From Rhizobium sp. P32RR-XVIII (lineage in GTDB: Bacteria; Pseudomonadota; Alphaproteobacteria; Rhizobiales; Rhizobiaceae): a stretch of DNA of 64,000 nt. The notes beneath the pieces are model-generated. The model saw only the letters and a program-made list of their open reading frames with translations, was not told the DNA's origin and made no database searches. The DNA lies in contig NZ_JABAIH010000005.1 of assembly GCF_012641395.1 (NCBI RefSeq), positions 186,001 through 250,000 on the forward strand, read 5' to 3'. Below, piece after piece: positions 1 to 8,480 of this stretch. Both the position numbers and the translations under genes were made by a program. Every line of letters starts with the position of its first letter. Position 1 is the first letter of the stretch.

Positions 1-477
1 AATCGGCGCGAGCACGAGCCCGATTGCGGCGACGATTGCGCCGGTGAGGACGGGTGGCATCAGCCGTTCGATCCAGCGATGGCCAGCGAGCGTGACGATG
101 ACGCCGATCAGCGCATAAAGGGCACCTGCGGCGATGATGCCGCCGAGCGCCAGTCCGATGTTCGGATTGGGTGCCCCGGCTACTGCCCCCGTCGCGGCAA
201 GAACGGGGCCGATGAAGGCGAAGGAGGAGCCGAGATAACTTGGCACGCGCCCGCCGACGGCGACGAAGAAAATCAACGTCGAAAGGCCGGAAAAGAAGAT
301 CGAGACGTTGGGATCGAACCCCATGATGATCGGGGCGAGCACGGTGGAGCCGAACATGGCCACGACATGCTGGAGCCCGAGCACCATTGTCTGGCCTGCA
401 GGCAGCCGCTCGTCGGGCAGGATGCGCCCTTCCGCCTTCAGCTGCCAACGTGGAAAATAGCCGCCTGTCTCGCCCAT
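1..477 (-). CDS. Uracil/xanthine permease, RutG-like (N-terminal 159 residues, runs off the window)
   Basis: Inner-membrane nucleobase:cation symporter of the NCS2 family, expected to import uracil or a related base. The translated N-terminus has the family pattern: a short cytoplasmic lead ending in DERLPAGQT, then LGLQHVVAMFGSTVLAPI, the GGRVPSYLGSS segment of the substrate region, and a GGIIAAGALY helix. It resembles E. coli RutG more than UraA from remembered sequence. The ATG at 477 gives a start of the usual family length. The 3' part lies beyond base 1, so neighbours on that side are unknown. It is divergent from the VOC gene at 907. Substrate specificity is inferred from similarity only. 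Confidence 0.85.
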   Translation of the reverse strand, partial: MGETGGYFPRWQLKAEGRILPDERLPAGQTMVLGLQHVVAMFGSTVLAPIIMGFDPNVSIFFSGLSTLIFFVAVGGRVPSYLGSSFAFIGPVLAATGAVAGAPNPNIGLALGGIIAAGALYALIGVIVTLAGHRWIERLMPPVLTGAIVAAIGLVLAPI

Positions 478-906
478 CGCTCGCCCCGTTCCGTTCGATG
501 CCCGCCCAGCGACTTTGAGGAATGCTCTCGTAGTGCGTCAAAGGCGTGAAATAGAGTTACCTGTCGTCCGATACTCGACCGTCGCTAGGCTTCGATTCGT
601 TGTATCGGCTCCTCCCGTTCTCCGATACTGATATCGGCTGCTGCTGTCATGGGGTCGAAACGGTTTCCCACAACACTCGACCGCCGAATGACGCTAGCAA
701 GAGATTTAAGTTTTTCGGATAATTCTTGTCTACCTGAAACGATCGCTTCCGGCGCTTTTGACATATCCGGCTTCGCCGTTTGGCCCGAAGCATTTAGCGG
801 CGCCTGGCAATTGCCCGCGTGAAATGGCTCACAGGGGCTGGAGAAAGACGGCTTGCGTCTTACTTCAGGGAGGAAATGGGAAGTGAAGAGCGAAAGGACC
901 CGCGCA
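478..906. other. Divergent intergenic region between the permease and the VOC gene
   Basis: This 429-bp stretch separates two divergently transcribed genes and must hold both promoters. No open frame here has a convincing ribosome site or recognisable product. A minus-strand frame ending at 585 is open but has no Shine-Dalgarno before its internal ATG at 764. A purine-rich AAAGGA lies just before the VOC start. No operator could be assigned. Confidence 0.5.
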
Positions 907-1380
907 ATGGCCAAGAACACGATCTGCCTATGGTACGACAAAGACGCCGAGGCTGCCGCCCGGTTCTACGCCGAAACCTTCCCGGACAGCGCGGTGGGTG
1001 CCGTCATTCGTGCACCTGGAAACTATCCAGACGGTAAGCAGGGAGACGTGCTGGTTGTTGAATTCACCGTCGCGGGTATTCCTTGCATCGGCTTGAACGG
1101 CGGTCCCGCGTTCAAACACAACGAAGCCTTTTCATTTCAGATCGCGACTGACGATCAGGAAGAAACCGACCGCTACTGGAACGCCATTGTCGGCAACGGC
1201 GGGCAGGAAAGTGACTGTGGCTGGTGCAAGGACAAGTGGGGTGTGTCCTGGCAGATCACGCCGCGCGTACTCACCGACGCGCTTGCGGTAGGTGGTGATC
1301 AAGCAAAGCGAGCGTTTGATGCAATGATGACCATGAGGAAGATCGACGTTGCGGTGATCGAAGCCGCTCGGCGTGGCTGA
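907..1380 (+). CDS. VOC superfamily protein, PhnB / 3-demethylubiquinone-methyltransferase-like
   Basis: A 157-residue protein of the vicinal oxygen chelate fold, of the PhnB-like group often labelled 3-demethylubiquinone-9 3-methyltransferase; the true activity of these proteins is mostly unknown. Family features are the opening KNTICLWYDKDAEAAARFY, the GIPCIGLNGGP strand with FKHNEAFSF, and the late segment DKWGVSWQITPR. The ATG at 907 is preceded by AAAGGA at good spacing; an upstream in-frame ATG at 853 adds residues the family lacks. It is a monocistron convergent with the LysR gene. Fold assignment is firm, function is not. Confidence 0.85.
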   Translation: MAKNTICLWYDKDAEAAARFYAETFPDSAVGAVIRAPGNYPDGKQGDVLVVEFTVAGIPCIGLNGGPAFKHNEAFSFQIATDDQEETDRYWNAIVGNGGQESDCGWCKDKWGVSWQITPRVLTDALAVGGDQAKRAFDAMMTMRKIDVAVIEAARRG

Positions 1381-1449
1381 GGTATCATCAACTCTACGCC
1401 GTAGCGTCCGCGGCTGGCGCTGACGCGACATCGGGGGAGGGCCGCCGCC

Positions 1450-1511
1450 GTCATCCGTGCAGCTCATGGAAACTGTGGCATGACTGAGCCATGGCGATAC
1501 ATGTCTTGGCG
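1450..1511 (+). repeat. Dispersed 62-bp repeat, copy 1 (decayed copy of an eamA 5' end)
   Basis: This stretch matches 6109-6170 at 56 of 62 positions by direct reading; mismatches are at 1456, 1462, 1466, 1467, 1482 and 1484. In copy 2 the repeat spans the upstream region and first seven codons of the EamA gene. Here the same ATG (1491) opens a frame MAIHVLA that stops at once. It lies between the ends of the VOC and LysR genes, where no promoter is expected. It is probably a remnant of a duplicated transporter promoter and start. Confidence 0.8.
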
Positions 1512-1556
1512 TAGGTTGGCGACAATTGCTAGTTGATCGCGAGGAGAGGCGCCGCG

Positions 1557-2471
1557 TCACCTCTCGTTGGCGGACGTCAGCGGCGTTTCGAGGGTCAGGC
1601 TCGTGCTTTCCAGCAGGGCCTCAGTCAGGAGCGTGACCAGCGGCCGGACGATGTGCTGCAGGGCGGGGTTTTCACCGATGACGGAGACTTCGGCGACGGG
1701 CAGCGCCGGCCAGCGCTCGGAGGGGGGTAGAATCTTCATGCCGTTCTGGACGAAGGACTTGCCGAGGACGGTGACGCCGAGGCCACCGAGAACGGCAGCC
1801 TCGATGCCGATGAGGTTGCTTGTGGTGCAGGCCGTCACCCATTCGCGGCCGATCGCATCGAGCGACTCCGTCATGATGGCGCGATAGATGCAGGGCGGGC
1901 GCATCATCACCAGGCGGACGGGCCTGCGGTCGTCGGCGCGATAATCGGGGCCGGCGATCCAGACCAGCGGCTCGCGCCAGATGACACGGCCGGGATGGAG
2001 GGAACCGTCCTTCCGCCTCTTGGCGATGACGATGTCGAGGCGCCCAGCCTCGTATTCGGCGAGCAGATCCTCGCTCGCCGTCGTCGTCAGCTCCAGTTGC
2101 ACGTCCGGATGGAGGCGGCTGAACCGGGAAAGCAGCCGGGGGAGCTGCGTCTGGACGAGGTTCTCGGAGATGCCGAGCCTGAGGAGCGGGACCTTTGGCG
2201 GATCGCGAAGCTCCTGCATGAAGCTTTCATAATGGGCGAGCAGCCGCTTGCCCGCTACCAGGAGCCGCTCGCCGTCGCACGTCAGGTTCAGCGAGCGGCT
2301 GGTCCTGTCGAAGACGCGCATCTGCAGGATGTCCTCGAGGCGGAGCACCTTCTGGCTGACCGCCGATTGCGAGCGGCCGACTACTTCGGCAGCCGCGGTG
2401 AAGCTGCCAGTCTCGGCGACCGCCACGAAGGCGCGGAGCAGGTCCAGTTCCAGATCGAGTAGCATTGTCAT
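1557..2471 (-). CDS. LysR family transcriptional regulator
   Basis: A 304-residue LysR-type regulator. The winged HTH is at about residues 9-66 (LLRAFVAVAETGSFTAAAE, then QSAVSQKVLRLED), followed by a linker helix and a periplasmic-binding-like effector domain from about residue 95. It is divergent from the SnoaL-like gene at 2638, separated by 166 bp; LysR proteins usually act on such a divergent neighbour, so regulation of the SnoaL/DUF2798 pair is the simplest inference. The effector cannot be predicted. The start at 2471 gives the normal N-terminus; an ATG at 2465 is equally possible. Copy 1 of a repeat derived from the eamA region lies just past its 3' end. Confidence 0.9.
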   Translation of the reverse strand: MTMLLDLELDLLRAFVAVAETGSFTAAAEVVGRSQSAVSQKVLRLEDILQMRVFDRTSRSLNLTCDGERLLVAGKRLLAHYESFMQELRDPPKVPLLRLGISENLVQTQLPRLLSRFSRLHPDVQLELTTTASEDLLAEYEAGRLDIVIAKRRKDGSLHPGRVIWREPLVWIAGPDYRADDRRPVRLVMMRPPCIYRAIMTESLDAIGREWVTACTTSNLIGIEAAVLGGLGVTVLGKSFVQNGMKILPPSERWPALPVAEVSVIGENPALQHIVRPLVTLLTEALLESTSLTLETPLTSANER

Positions 2472-2637
2472 CGATTAGTCTTTCAACTAGATGTGATTAA
2501 CTTTATTCGTTTGTCTTCTTTATGGCAATCTCCAACAATGACGCCAGAAACGAACGCGCAACGCATGCCGTTTCAAAGCGATCGAGCGTCCTTTGTGCAT
2601 CCTATCGGACGCGCGGCACTCTAAAGGAGATATGGAT

Positions 2638-3063
2638 ATGGCAACGAGAAATTCGGTCGAAGTCGTCAATAATTTCTGGCGGCAAGTGTGGCAATCGAAG
2701 AACCCCGAGGCCGTCGACCGGCTGGTGGCGGAAGACTTCGTCATCACCACGGGCGGCGTCGAGGTCCGCTCGCGGGAAACCTTCAAGAAATGGATCGCGG
2801 CCTTTCTTGCGAGCATCGATGACTTCCGGTTCGACGTCGTCGAGATCTTCCAGAACGAGACCGGCGACCGCGTCGTGTCCCGTTGGATGGTCACGGGCAG
2901 GAACAACGGCTTCATGGGGTCGCCGGCCTGCGGCTCCCCGATCACCATGACCGGCACGGCCGTGATGCATGTGCGCGAGGACGGGCTCCTGCAGCATAAC
3001 TGGGTGGAGCGCAATGCTCTCGAGGTGCATCGCAACCTTGCCGGAGTGGAGCACGTCGCCTGA
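2638..3063 (+). CDS. SnoaL-like / NTF2-fold ester cyclase family protein
   Basis: A 141-residue NTF2-fold protein resembling the SnoaL polyketide-cyclase or ester-cyclase group. Visible features are the N-terminal helix with VEVVNNFWRQVW, the KNPEAVDRLVAEDFVI turn, and the C-terminal strand region with MTGTAVMHVREDGLLQHNW. The ribosome site AAAGGAG lies eight bases before the ATG at 2638 but only two or three before the ATG at 2632, so 2638 is preferred. It is divergent from the LysR gene and followed 36 bp later by a DUF2798 gene, probably one transcript. The fold is well supported; the substrate is unknown. Confidence 0.8.
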   Translation: MATRNSVEVVNNFWRQVWQSKNPEAVDRLVAEDFVITTGGVEVRSRETFKKWIAAFLASIDDFRFDVVEIFQNETGDRVVSRWMVTGRNNGFMGSPACGSPITMTGTAVMHVREDGLLQHNWVERNALEVHRNLAGVEHVA

Positions 3064-3099
3064 ATTCCACGGGGCGGCGCCGACAAAGGAGCGTCAGCG

Positions 3100-3324
3100 A
3101 TGTCTAGAATTTCCCGGAAATACCGCCATTTCGTCTTCGGCGTCATACAGTCGGGGATAACCTGCGCCGTCGCGGCGGCGATCGCGAGCCTTCCCTTCTA
3201 CGCCGAGGGAAGCTTCGCCGCCCACTGGTTGCGGGCCTATCTCTTCTCCTGGACGGTCATGCTCCCCGTCGTGGTGATCGCAGCGCCTGCCATCCGCAGG
3301 CTTGCGGATGCGCTCACGGACTGA
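3100..3324 (+). CDS. DUF2798 family small membrane protein
   Basis: A 74-residue protein with two predicted membrane segments (about residues 12-31 and 45-63) separated by a short loop, matching the size and two-helix plan of DUF2798. The family also tends to carry the phenylalanine-rich first helix FVFGVIQSGITC seen here. Ribosome site AAAGGAG lies about nine bases before the ATG. It sits 36 bp behind the SnoaL-like gene in the same direction and is probably co-transcribed. Function unknown. Confidence 0.75.
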   Translation: MSRISRKYRHFVFGVIQSGITCAVAAAIASLPFYAEGSFAAHWLRAYLFSWTVMLPVVVIAAPAIRRLADALTD

Positions 3325-4215
3325 AGGACACGACGAGATTTCCACGCATCCCGTGGCCGCGGATCGGGATACTTGCCGTGCTGCGAGCTCCCTCATTCAA
3401 CTCTCTCTCAAAGGAGAAGAAGAGGCGGCAGCGAACGCGATCGCTGCTGCTGCCGATGTCCCCATCGCACCAAACGCGGCCTTCTCGACTCCTCGGGGTT
3501 CGCTCGCTGGCGGCCATTCGCAGCAGCGCCGAGCTTCGCGGCCATGGTTTTCCTTGTGGCAGAGAATGCCTCGGCCGATATGATTTGCACCATGCATGCC
3601 GGCCCGATGCTCAGCGGCATGGTGCCGATGAGCCTGTTTTCATGCCGGTCCCTGGCTGAGATTGATGGCAGGCGGCGAGGGAAGCGTCCGCCGGGGATAA
3701 GCCGGCGGACAGGCGTGTCTTTGGAGTGGGAATTTACGCCGCCAGCGAGGCTCATGCCCCGACCGCTTTCGGCTCTCCAGAGCGGTCGTTATCGTTCAAC
3801 TTCCACCCGATTAGGGGTTGGGGCAGTTGCGACATCTTCGGCGCGGAAGGTTTGCATACATATAGGCCCTCCCTCTTGCACTAAGCATCCGCCAAGCCCA
3901 GTTTGGCCGCCGGCATCTACTACTTAAATCCGAAAAATGGTCGCGACCACTTCATACTTTCAGACGCGATCAAAATGATCGAACTTACTGGACCCATGAA
4001 AGGAAATACTACGGCGGCATCGGGCTGGAGAAGCTGTCCGGCAACCCGCGTGTTGACATTTGCCACATCTCCAGAATATTTCGTGATAAAGTTGTTATTT
4101 TTATATCTTTGTCGTCATACGCGCGAGCCCTAGAGGCGATCGCGATCATGCCGTCCGGCAATGCAGCACTGATTGACTTTTCCGATGTCATGCAACTTGG
4201 GGGCAAGGAGCAAAT
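3325..4215. other. 891-bp gene-poor region
   Basis: No frame here combines a start, a ribosome site and a recognisable product. A perfect 9-bp inverted repeat (GTCCGCCGG at 3686-3694, CCGGCGGAC at 3702-3710, 7-nt loop) could be a terminator stem but no T-run follows. The last 360 bp are more AT-rich. From 3866 a stop-free frame runs into the next gene and ends at 4225, overlapping its start by 10 bp, but the only start codon in it is an ATG at 4148. This may be decayed coding sequence. Confidence 0.5.
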
Positions 4216-5067
4216 ATGGACATGATCGCTCACGCGCGTCAGACGACCGCGAAGCCGCGGCTCTTCTGGAGACGCGCATTTGCTTACCTAATAGACATGG
4301 CAATTTTTGAAGTGTTGCTTTCAGTCGTTGCGATCGTCATTCCCTTGAATTTCGGAATGCCGCTTTTTCAGAGCACGCAGTGCGAAGAAGCCAATCTTGG
4401 CCCATTGGTCGAAAAAACTGAGCGTGAATGGCCGCTGAATCCGGGAGAAAGGCGGGTAAACCAAATCTGCTACGTCAAGCCGTTCTTGGGAAAAGAGAGT
4501 GCCTTCTTTCGGACAACGGTCATCACTGGCAATCCCGACGGCGGAACATTTTCGTCTCGTGGCGTGTCGACGGCAGTGAACCAAAATGGTGATGCGATCA
4601 ACCCGGTCTCAGACAGCGTCGGCACGCTTTTCGGCTTGATACTCGCGTCGCTCGCGTTCGCATACTTCAGTGCGAATGGTCGACGGACGTTGGGCAAGAA
4701 GATCCTGTCCATACAAGTAGTCACTGTGGAAGGCGCGTCGCCGCAGTGGAGCAAAGCATCGAAAAGGGAACTTTTGAAATTTTCACCATTGATCGCCTTT
4801 GCGGGGATCAATCTGGTCAATGCGGTAACAGCATCCGACGAAAGCTTCGATGCCTATCTGCGGGCTATGCGCGATGGGTCGGCGGCAACCACAACTCCGA
4901 TACTGATCGCCGTGGCACTTCTCATAGCGATGCTGCTGTGGTGGGCGCTGCCTCTCATCCGATGGCGCGGCCAGATGCTCTACGACCGATTCTGTGGTTG
5001 CGAGGTCTGCAGGTCGTCGGGACGACATTCGCTCTATTCAGGCCGAAACAGATGCACCGACATGTAA
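4216..5067 (+). CDS. RDD family membrane protein
   Basis: A 283-residue RDD-domain integral membrane protein. The signature first helix RRAFAYLIDMAIFEVLL (about residues 19-35) carries the conserved Arg-Asp pattern. A large extracytoplasmic insert of roughly 90 residues with several cysteines precedes the second helix pair, and GRRTLGKKILSIQVV matches the conserved RDD loop. Two more helices and a cysteine-rich tail (CGCEVC) follow. It is 12 bp ahead of a second RDD gene with its own AAGGAG site, so the two form an operon. RDD proteins have no established single function; transport roles are suggested for some. Confidence 0.75.
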   Translation: MDMIAHARQTTAKPRLFWRRAFAYLIDMAIFEVLLSVVAIVIPLNFGMPLFQSTQCEEANLGPLVEKTEREWPLNPGERRVNQICYVKPFLGKESAFFRTTVITGNPDGGTFSSRGVSTAVNQNGDAINPVSDSVGTLFGLILASLAFAYFSANGRRTLGKKILSIQVVTVEGASPQWSKASKRELLKFSPLIAFAGINLVNAVTASDESFDAYLRAMRDGSAATTTPILIAVALLIAMLLWWALPLIRWRGQMLYDRFCGCEVCRSSGRHSLYSGRNRCTDM

Positions 5068-5079
5068 GGAGAAATCAGG

Positions 5080-5904
5080 ATGACATCGTGGTTCTACGCG
5101 TTCGGGGGACAGAGTCTGGGGCCTGTATCTGCCACAGAGGTGAACGTGTTGATCAAATCCGGACATCTCGATGCTCAGACATTAGTCTGGCATCAGGGCC
5201 TCGATCGCTGGTGCTCGCTCGCAGAGGTTGAGGAATTTGGGGAGGCGGCAGCAGTCTACCTTCAGCAAAGAGCGCCAACTCCATCCCTGCCTTCGTCGTT
5301 CCCTGTCCAGACCATGGAAGCTCGCCCATGGCCGCGATTTTGGGCACGGATGTTCGATATTGCGGTCGGCGCTGCAGTCTGGGGATTTGCTATCGGCTTT
5401 ACCCTAGGAGCTATCTTCGGGCCAGCCTCGGTCGCAAGCGCTTTGGAGTCCAAGGGGATCCTCTTTCAGCTAGCGCTGCTGCCATTGATCGGGCTATCCA
5501 TGGCCTACTGCACCACCGCGTTTGGGAATACACCGGGCAAAGCTCTGCTTGGAATAAAGGTCCGAAACCTCGACGGTACCGATAGTCTTTCGTCATACGT
5601 GGGGCGAGAAATGAGAGTCTGGCTGGTCGGCCTGGCGGTTGGTATTCCGATCATCAATTTTGTCACGCAAATCGCTCAGTTTTTGCGGGTGAGAAAGGGC
5701 CGGCCCACGAGCTACGATGAGGGAAGAGCCATCGTTGCGGGGAGGCCATCCTTGATGCGGACTATGATCGGAGCCCTCTTGGCGATCCTGCTACTTTTCA
5801 TTGCAGGTCTTCCTTATGGAAAATCAAGTTCGAGCCGATACGAGTTCAAATCGCGTGGAATTGCCCAGGCCAGATTGCTTCCAATAGGTATTCCTCGCTC
5901 CTGA
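5080..5904 (+). CDS. GYF_2 (DUF4339) plus RDD domain membrane protein
   Basis: A 274-residue protein with an N-terminal GYF_2 domain (residues about 4-50: WFYAFGGQSLGPVS, then LVWHQGLDRWCSLAE) and a C-terminal RDD membrane domain from about residue 83 (RFWARMFDIAVGAAVW, NTPGKALLGIKVRN). GYF-like modules bind proline-rich peptides in other proteins, so this may recruit a partner at the membrane; that is inference. AAGGAG precedes the ATG. The C-terminus ends shortly after the last hydrophobic segment, followed in frame by TGA then TAG; many GYF/RDD proteins carry a further soluble domain there, so this copy may be shortened. Confidence 0.75.
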   Translation: MTSWFYAFGGQSLGPVSATEVNVLIKSGHLDAQTLVWHQGLDRWCSLAEVEEFGEAAAVYLQQRAPTPSLPSSFPVQTMEARPWPRFWARMFDIAVGAAVWGFAIGFTLGAIFGPASVASALESKGILFQLALLPLIGLSMAYCTTAFGNTPGKALLGIKVRNLDGTDSLSSYVGREMRVWLVGLAVGIPIINFVTQIAQFLRVRKGRPTSYDEGRAIVAGRPSLMRTMIGALLAILLLFIAGLPYGKSSSSRYEFKSRGIAQARLLPIGIPRS

Positions 5905-6108
5905 TAGAGCCGGCTCAATGCTGAGAATGTATCCCTCGCTGCTGTCGAAAACTTCCAACTGTCCTATCAGTGGACGGAGGTGAACTGATCTTCGTCAAGA
6001 ACTTCGGGCGATCGCATCCGGATTGCCATGCACCTGTTCCAGAGCCTAAGCCGAACCGGAGTTCTGTCGTAGGATTGCAGAGCTATTGCAATGTCTGCAA
6101 TTGGCGTA

Positions 6109-6170
6109 GTCATCTGTGCAACTCGCGGAAACTGTGGCATAAATGAGCCATGGCGATACATGTCTTGGCG
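6109..6170 (+). repeat. Dispersed 62-bp repeat, copy 2 (upstream region and first codons of eamA gene)
   Basis: The intact-looking copy of the repeat also found at 1450-1511. It covers about 41 bp of upstream DNA and the first seven codons of the transporter at 6150. Identity ends immediately after codon seven on one side and at the start of the upstream segment on the other. Confidence 0.8.
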
Positions 6171-7121
6171 GTCCATCGCGACACGGTCGGGACGGAACAG
6201 GCGGCGGGCGGTTCGCTTGCAACTGCCTATTCCGTGGGGGTTCTCTGCTGGCTGCTGTCGGCCGGCGTCTATATCGCCGCGAAATGGGTCTCTTCCGAGA
6301 TGCCGCCCTGGGCGCTCTGCTTCTGGCGCGTGCTGATCGCCTGGGCGATCCTGATGCCGATCGTGCACCGGCATTTCGGCGACATGGTCGCGCTGGTGCG
6401 GGCGCGCGCCTTCGAACTGCTCGTCATTGGCGGCATGGGACTGGCGATCTGCCAGGGCCTGATTTTCGTCGGCCTCGAACACGCCGATGCCACCACCGCC
6501 GGCATCATCATTGCGCTGATCCCGATCATCACGATGATCCTTGCCCGTTTGGTTCTGGCTGAGCCGATGGGACGCTGGCAGGTGATCGGATCGATCCTGG
6601 CCTTTTTCGGGATCGTGGTCATCATCGTCAAAGGCAGCCCGGCCGCGCTGGTGCGCCTCGACCTCAATCCCGGTGAACTGTGGATCGTCGCCGGCGCGTT
6701 CTGTTTCAGCCTCTATACCGTCCTGCTCCGCCGGGCGAAATTCGATGTGGATCGCCTTTCGCTCCTGGTGCTGCTCCTCGGTGCGGCGGTGCTGACGGCG
6801 CTGCCCTTCTACCTCTTCGAGCTTGCCTCCGACGAACGCTCGACGCTCAACGCCAGCGGGCTCATCGCGCTCGCCTATGTCGCGATCCCCGGCGGAGCGC
6901 TTATGTATTACCTCTTCAATCGCAGCATCGAGGCGCTGGGCGCGGCCCGGGCGGGCGTTCTCCTCTACATCCAGACGATCTTCATCGCTGTGCTCGCGTA
7001 TCTGATCCTCGGCGAGCAGCTGCAGACCTATCACCTCGAAGGCGCGGCACTCATCGTCGCCGGCTTGCTTCTCATCATCCTGCTGAAGCCGAAGGCCAAG
7101 GCGGAGGCGGTAAAGGCCTAA
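6150..7121 (+). CDS. EamA/DMT superfamily transporter
   Basis: A 323-residue drug/metabolite transporter with two EamA repeats and about ten membrane helices. Typical features are WRVLIAWAILMP in helix 2, LEHADATTAGIIIALIPI in repeat one, AEPMGRWQVIGSILAFFGIVVI closing repeat one, and LGEQLQTYHLEGAALIVAGL in repeat two. Such proteins export amino acids or other small metabolites; the substrate is unknown. The ATG at 6150 adds about 25 residues before the first helix and lies inside a dispersed repeat. A later start is possible, but no better ribosome site was seen. Confidence 0.85.
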   Translation: MAIHVLAVHRDTVGTEQAAGGSLATAYSVGVLCWLLSAGVYIAAKWVSSEMPPWALCFWRVLIAWAILMPIVHRHFGDMVALVRARAFELLVIGGMGLAICQGLIFVGLEHADATTAGIIIALIPIITMILARLVLAEPMGRWQVIGSILAFFGIVVIIVKGSPAALVRLDLNPGELWIVAGAFCFSLYTVLLRRAKFDVDRLSLLVLLLGAAVLTALPFYLFELASDERSTLNASGLIALAYVAIPGGALMYYLFNRSIEALGAARAGVLLYIQTIFIAVLAYLILGEQLQTYHLEGAALIVAGLLLIILLKPKAKAEAVKA

Positions 7122-7180
7122 GGGGGAGGGCGGTAACCGAGGCATCGACCTATGGTATTGAGGAGAAGAGGGAGGTGACC

Positions 7181-7552
7181 ATGATCGTCATTGAACCCCT
7201 GCGCGACAAGAACATCCTGATCATCACACCGCATGGTTCGCTCGAAAAGGCCGACTTCGAAACGATCGCGAATGAGGTTGAGCTCGCCCTTCGCTCAAAC
7301 GGAAAACTCAACGGCCTGATGATCAATATCGAGTCATTCCCCGGATGGAAGAACTTCGAGGCCTTGGCTGCCCATCTGAAATTTGTCTCCGGTCACCATC
7401 GACGGATCGAACGGATTGCGGTTGTAACCAGCCGCAGGCTTCTTAGGATCATTCCCGCCGTCGCCGGTTTGTTCGTCCATCCGGAGATTCGTCTGTTCGA
7501 CCTCAAGCAACGAGCACCAGCGCTTTCATGGCTGGAGACTGGTCGATTATGA
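7181..7552 (+). CDS. SpoIIAA-like STAS/DUF3478 protein
   Basis: A 123-residue soluble protein of the SpoIIAA-like group. The strand-helix pattern includes ILIITPHGSLEKADFETI near residue 10, GLMINIESFPGWKNFEALAAHLKF in the middle, and a C-terminal HPEIRLFDL segment. Such proteins are thought to bind small hydrophobic ligands or partners, without a defined pathway. The ribosome site GGGAGG lies a few bases before the ATG at 7181. Its TGA overlaps the ATG of the MarC gene, so translation is coupled. Confidence 0.75.
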   Translation: MIVIEPLRDKNILIITPHGSLEKADFETIANEVELALRSNGKLNGLMINIESFPGWKNFEALAAHLKFVSGHHRRIERIAVVTSRRLLRIIPAVAGLFVHPEIRLFDLKQRAPALSWLETGRL

Positions 7553-8316
7553 CTTGCCTGCGGGAGAAAAATGCGGAAGCGGCTCCTGAGTTGCGGCGTG
7601 CTGCGCGGCGGTATCTCCTCGCCTCCGTTCTGGCTGTGGTTTGGGCGGCCAGTATTCCCGTGCAATGCTTTGCGCAATCGCCGCTCGGGGCGGACATACC
7701 GGAGGTGGAGTTCGGTGCACGCAAGATATTCCTAATGCTCTTTTTGATGCTCGGTCCAATCAAGATATTGGTGCCATTCAAGGTCCTTGCAGGCGGCTAC
7801 GAGCCCGGCGTCCGGCGACGAATAGCCACCAGAGCGATCCTTTTCTCGGCGGCCGCGCTGGCGATCGCCGGATTTCTCGGACGCACCATGCTTGAAAATC
7901 TGGAAATCTCATTGCCGGTGCTGGCGATGACGGGCGGCATCATCCTGTTTATCGTGGCCTTGCGAACCGTCTTGCAGCCGACTGCCGCCCTCCCGGTACG
8001 ACCGGCAGGGCAAGGCCAAACGGATATGGGACTGGCTCTGACACCGCTGGCATTTCCAACGATTGTGACCCCTTATGGTATAGCCGCTGTCATCGTCTTC
8101 GCCACGTTGGCGGGCGGCCGCCAAGCGGAAGGGCTCACCGTGGCTGCCATCGTATTGCTGATCCTGGCGCTGGACTGGGTGGCCATGATGTTCGCTGAGA
8201 CTATCCTTAGATGGATCGGAACTTCACTACAGGTTTTGGCAGTGGTGCTCGGCGTTACCCAGGCTGCCCTGGGTCTGCAGGTCATTTTGCATAGTTTAAG
8301 CATGATTGCCTGGTAG
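7549..8316 (+). CDS. MarC family integral membrane protein with N-terminal signal-like extension
   Basis: About 255 residues. The C-terminal 200 form a MarC domain with six helices: FLMLFLMLGPIKILVPF in the first, then the conserved LTPLAFPTIVTPYGIAAVIVFA segment containing the family's P-x-x-x-x-P region. Residues 1-50 hold a hydrophobic stretch ending in CFAQS that looks like a cleavable signal or an extra helix, unusual for MarC. The ATG at 7549 overlaps the STAS stop as ATGA; an in-frame ATG at 7528 has no better ribosome site. MarC function is unknown; the old link to multiple antibiotic resistance has not held up. Confidence 0.8.
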   Translation: MTCLREKNAEAAPELRRAARRYLLASVLAVVWAASIPVQCFAQSPLGADIPEVEFGARKIFLMLFLMLGPIKILVPFKVLAGGYEPGVRRRIATRAILFSAAALAIAGFLGRTMLENLEISLPVLAMTGGIILFIVALRTVLQPTAALPVRPAGQGQTDMGLALTPLAFPTIVTPYGIAAVIVFATLAGGRQAEGLTVAAIVLLILALDWVAMMFAETILRWIGTSLQVLAVVLGVTQAALGLQVILHSLSMIAW

Positions 8317-8480
8317 CCACCGCTTTTCTCTACCCCCACATTACAAAAATGTAATGGAACATCAGCAGCATAGCTGACGTTATCCGACGCTGTCTTCTGC
8401 AGCGCCACCGCCCAGGCACCCCTTCCGACGGCATCCGGAATTGCCCCGCCTCGCCGCCGCGTTCGGACGGAGGAATAATC

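Noticed and set aside
585..941. Minus-strand frame between the permease and VOC genes
   Set aside because: The internal ATG at 764 has no ribosome site and no recognisable product; its 5' end overlaps the VOC gene.
3373..3927. A 184-codon frame in the gene-poor region
   Set aside because: Basic, cysteine-rich composition typical of a non-coding frame, with no ribosome site or domain.
5967..7145. A 392-codon open frame on the minus strand
   Set aside because: It is the antisense shadow of the EamA gene; its composition is Asp/His/Arg-rich without domains, and the plus-strand product is a clear transporter.
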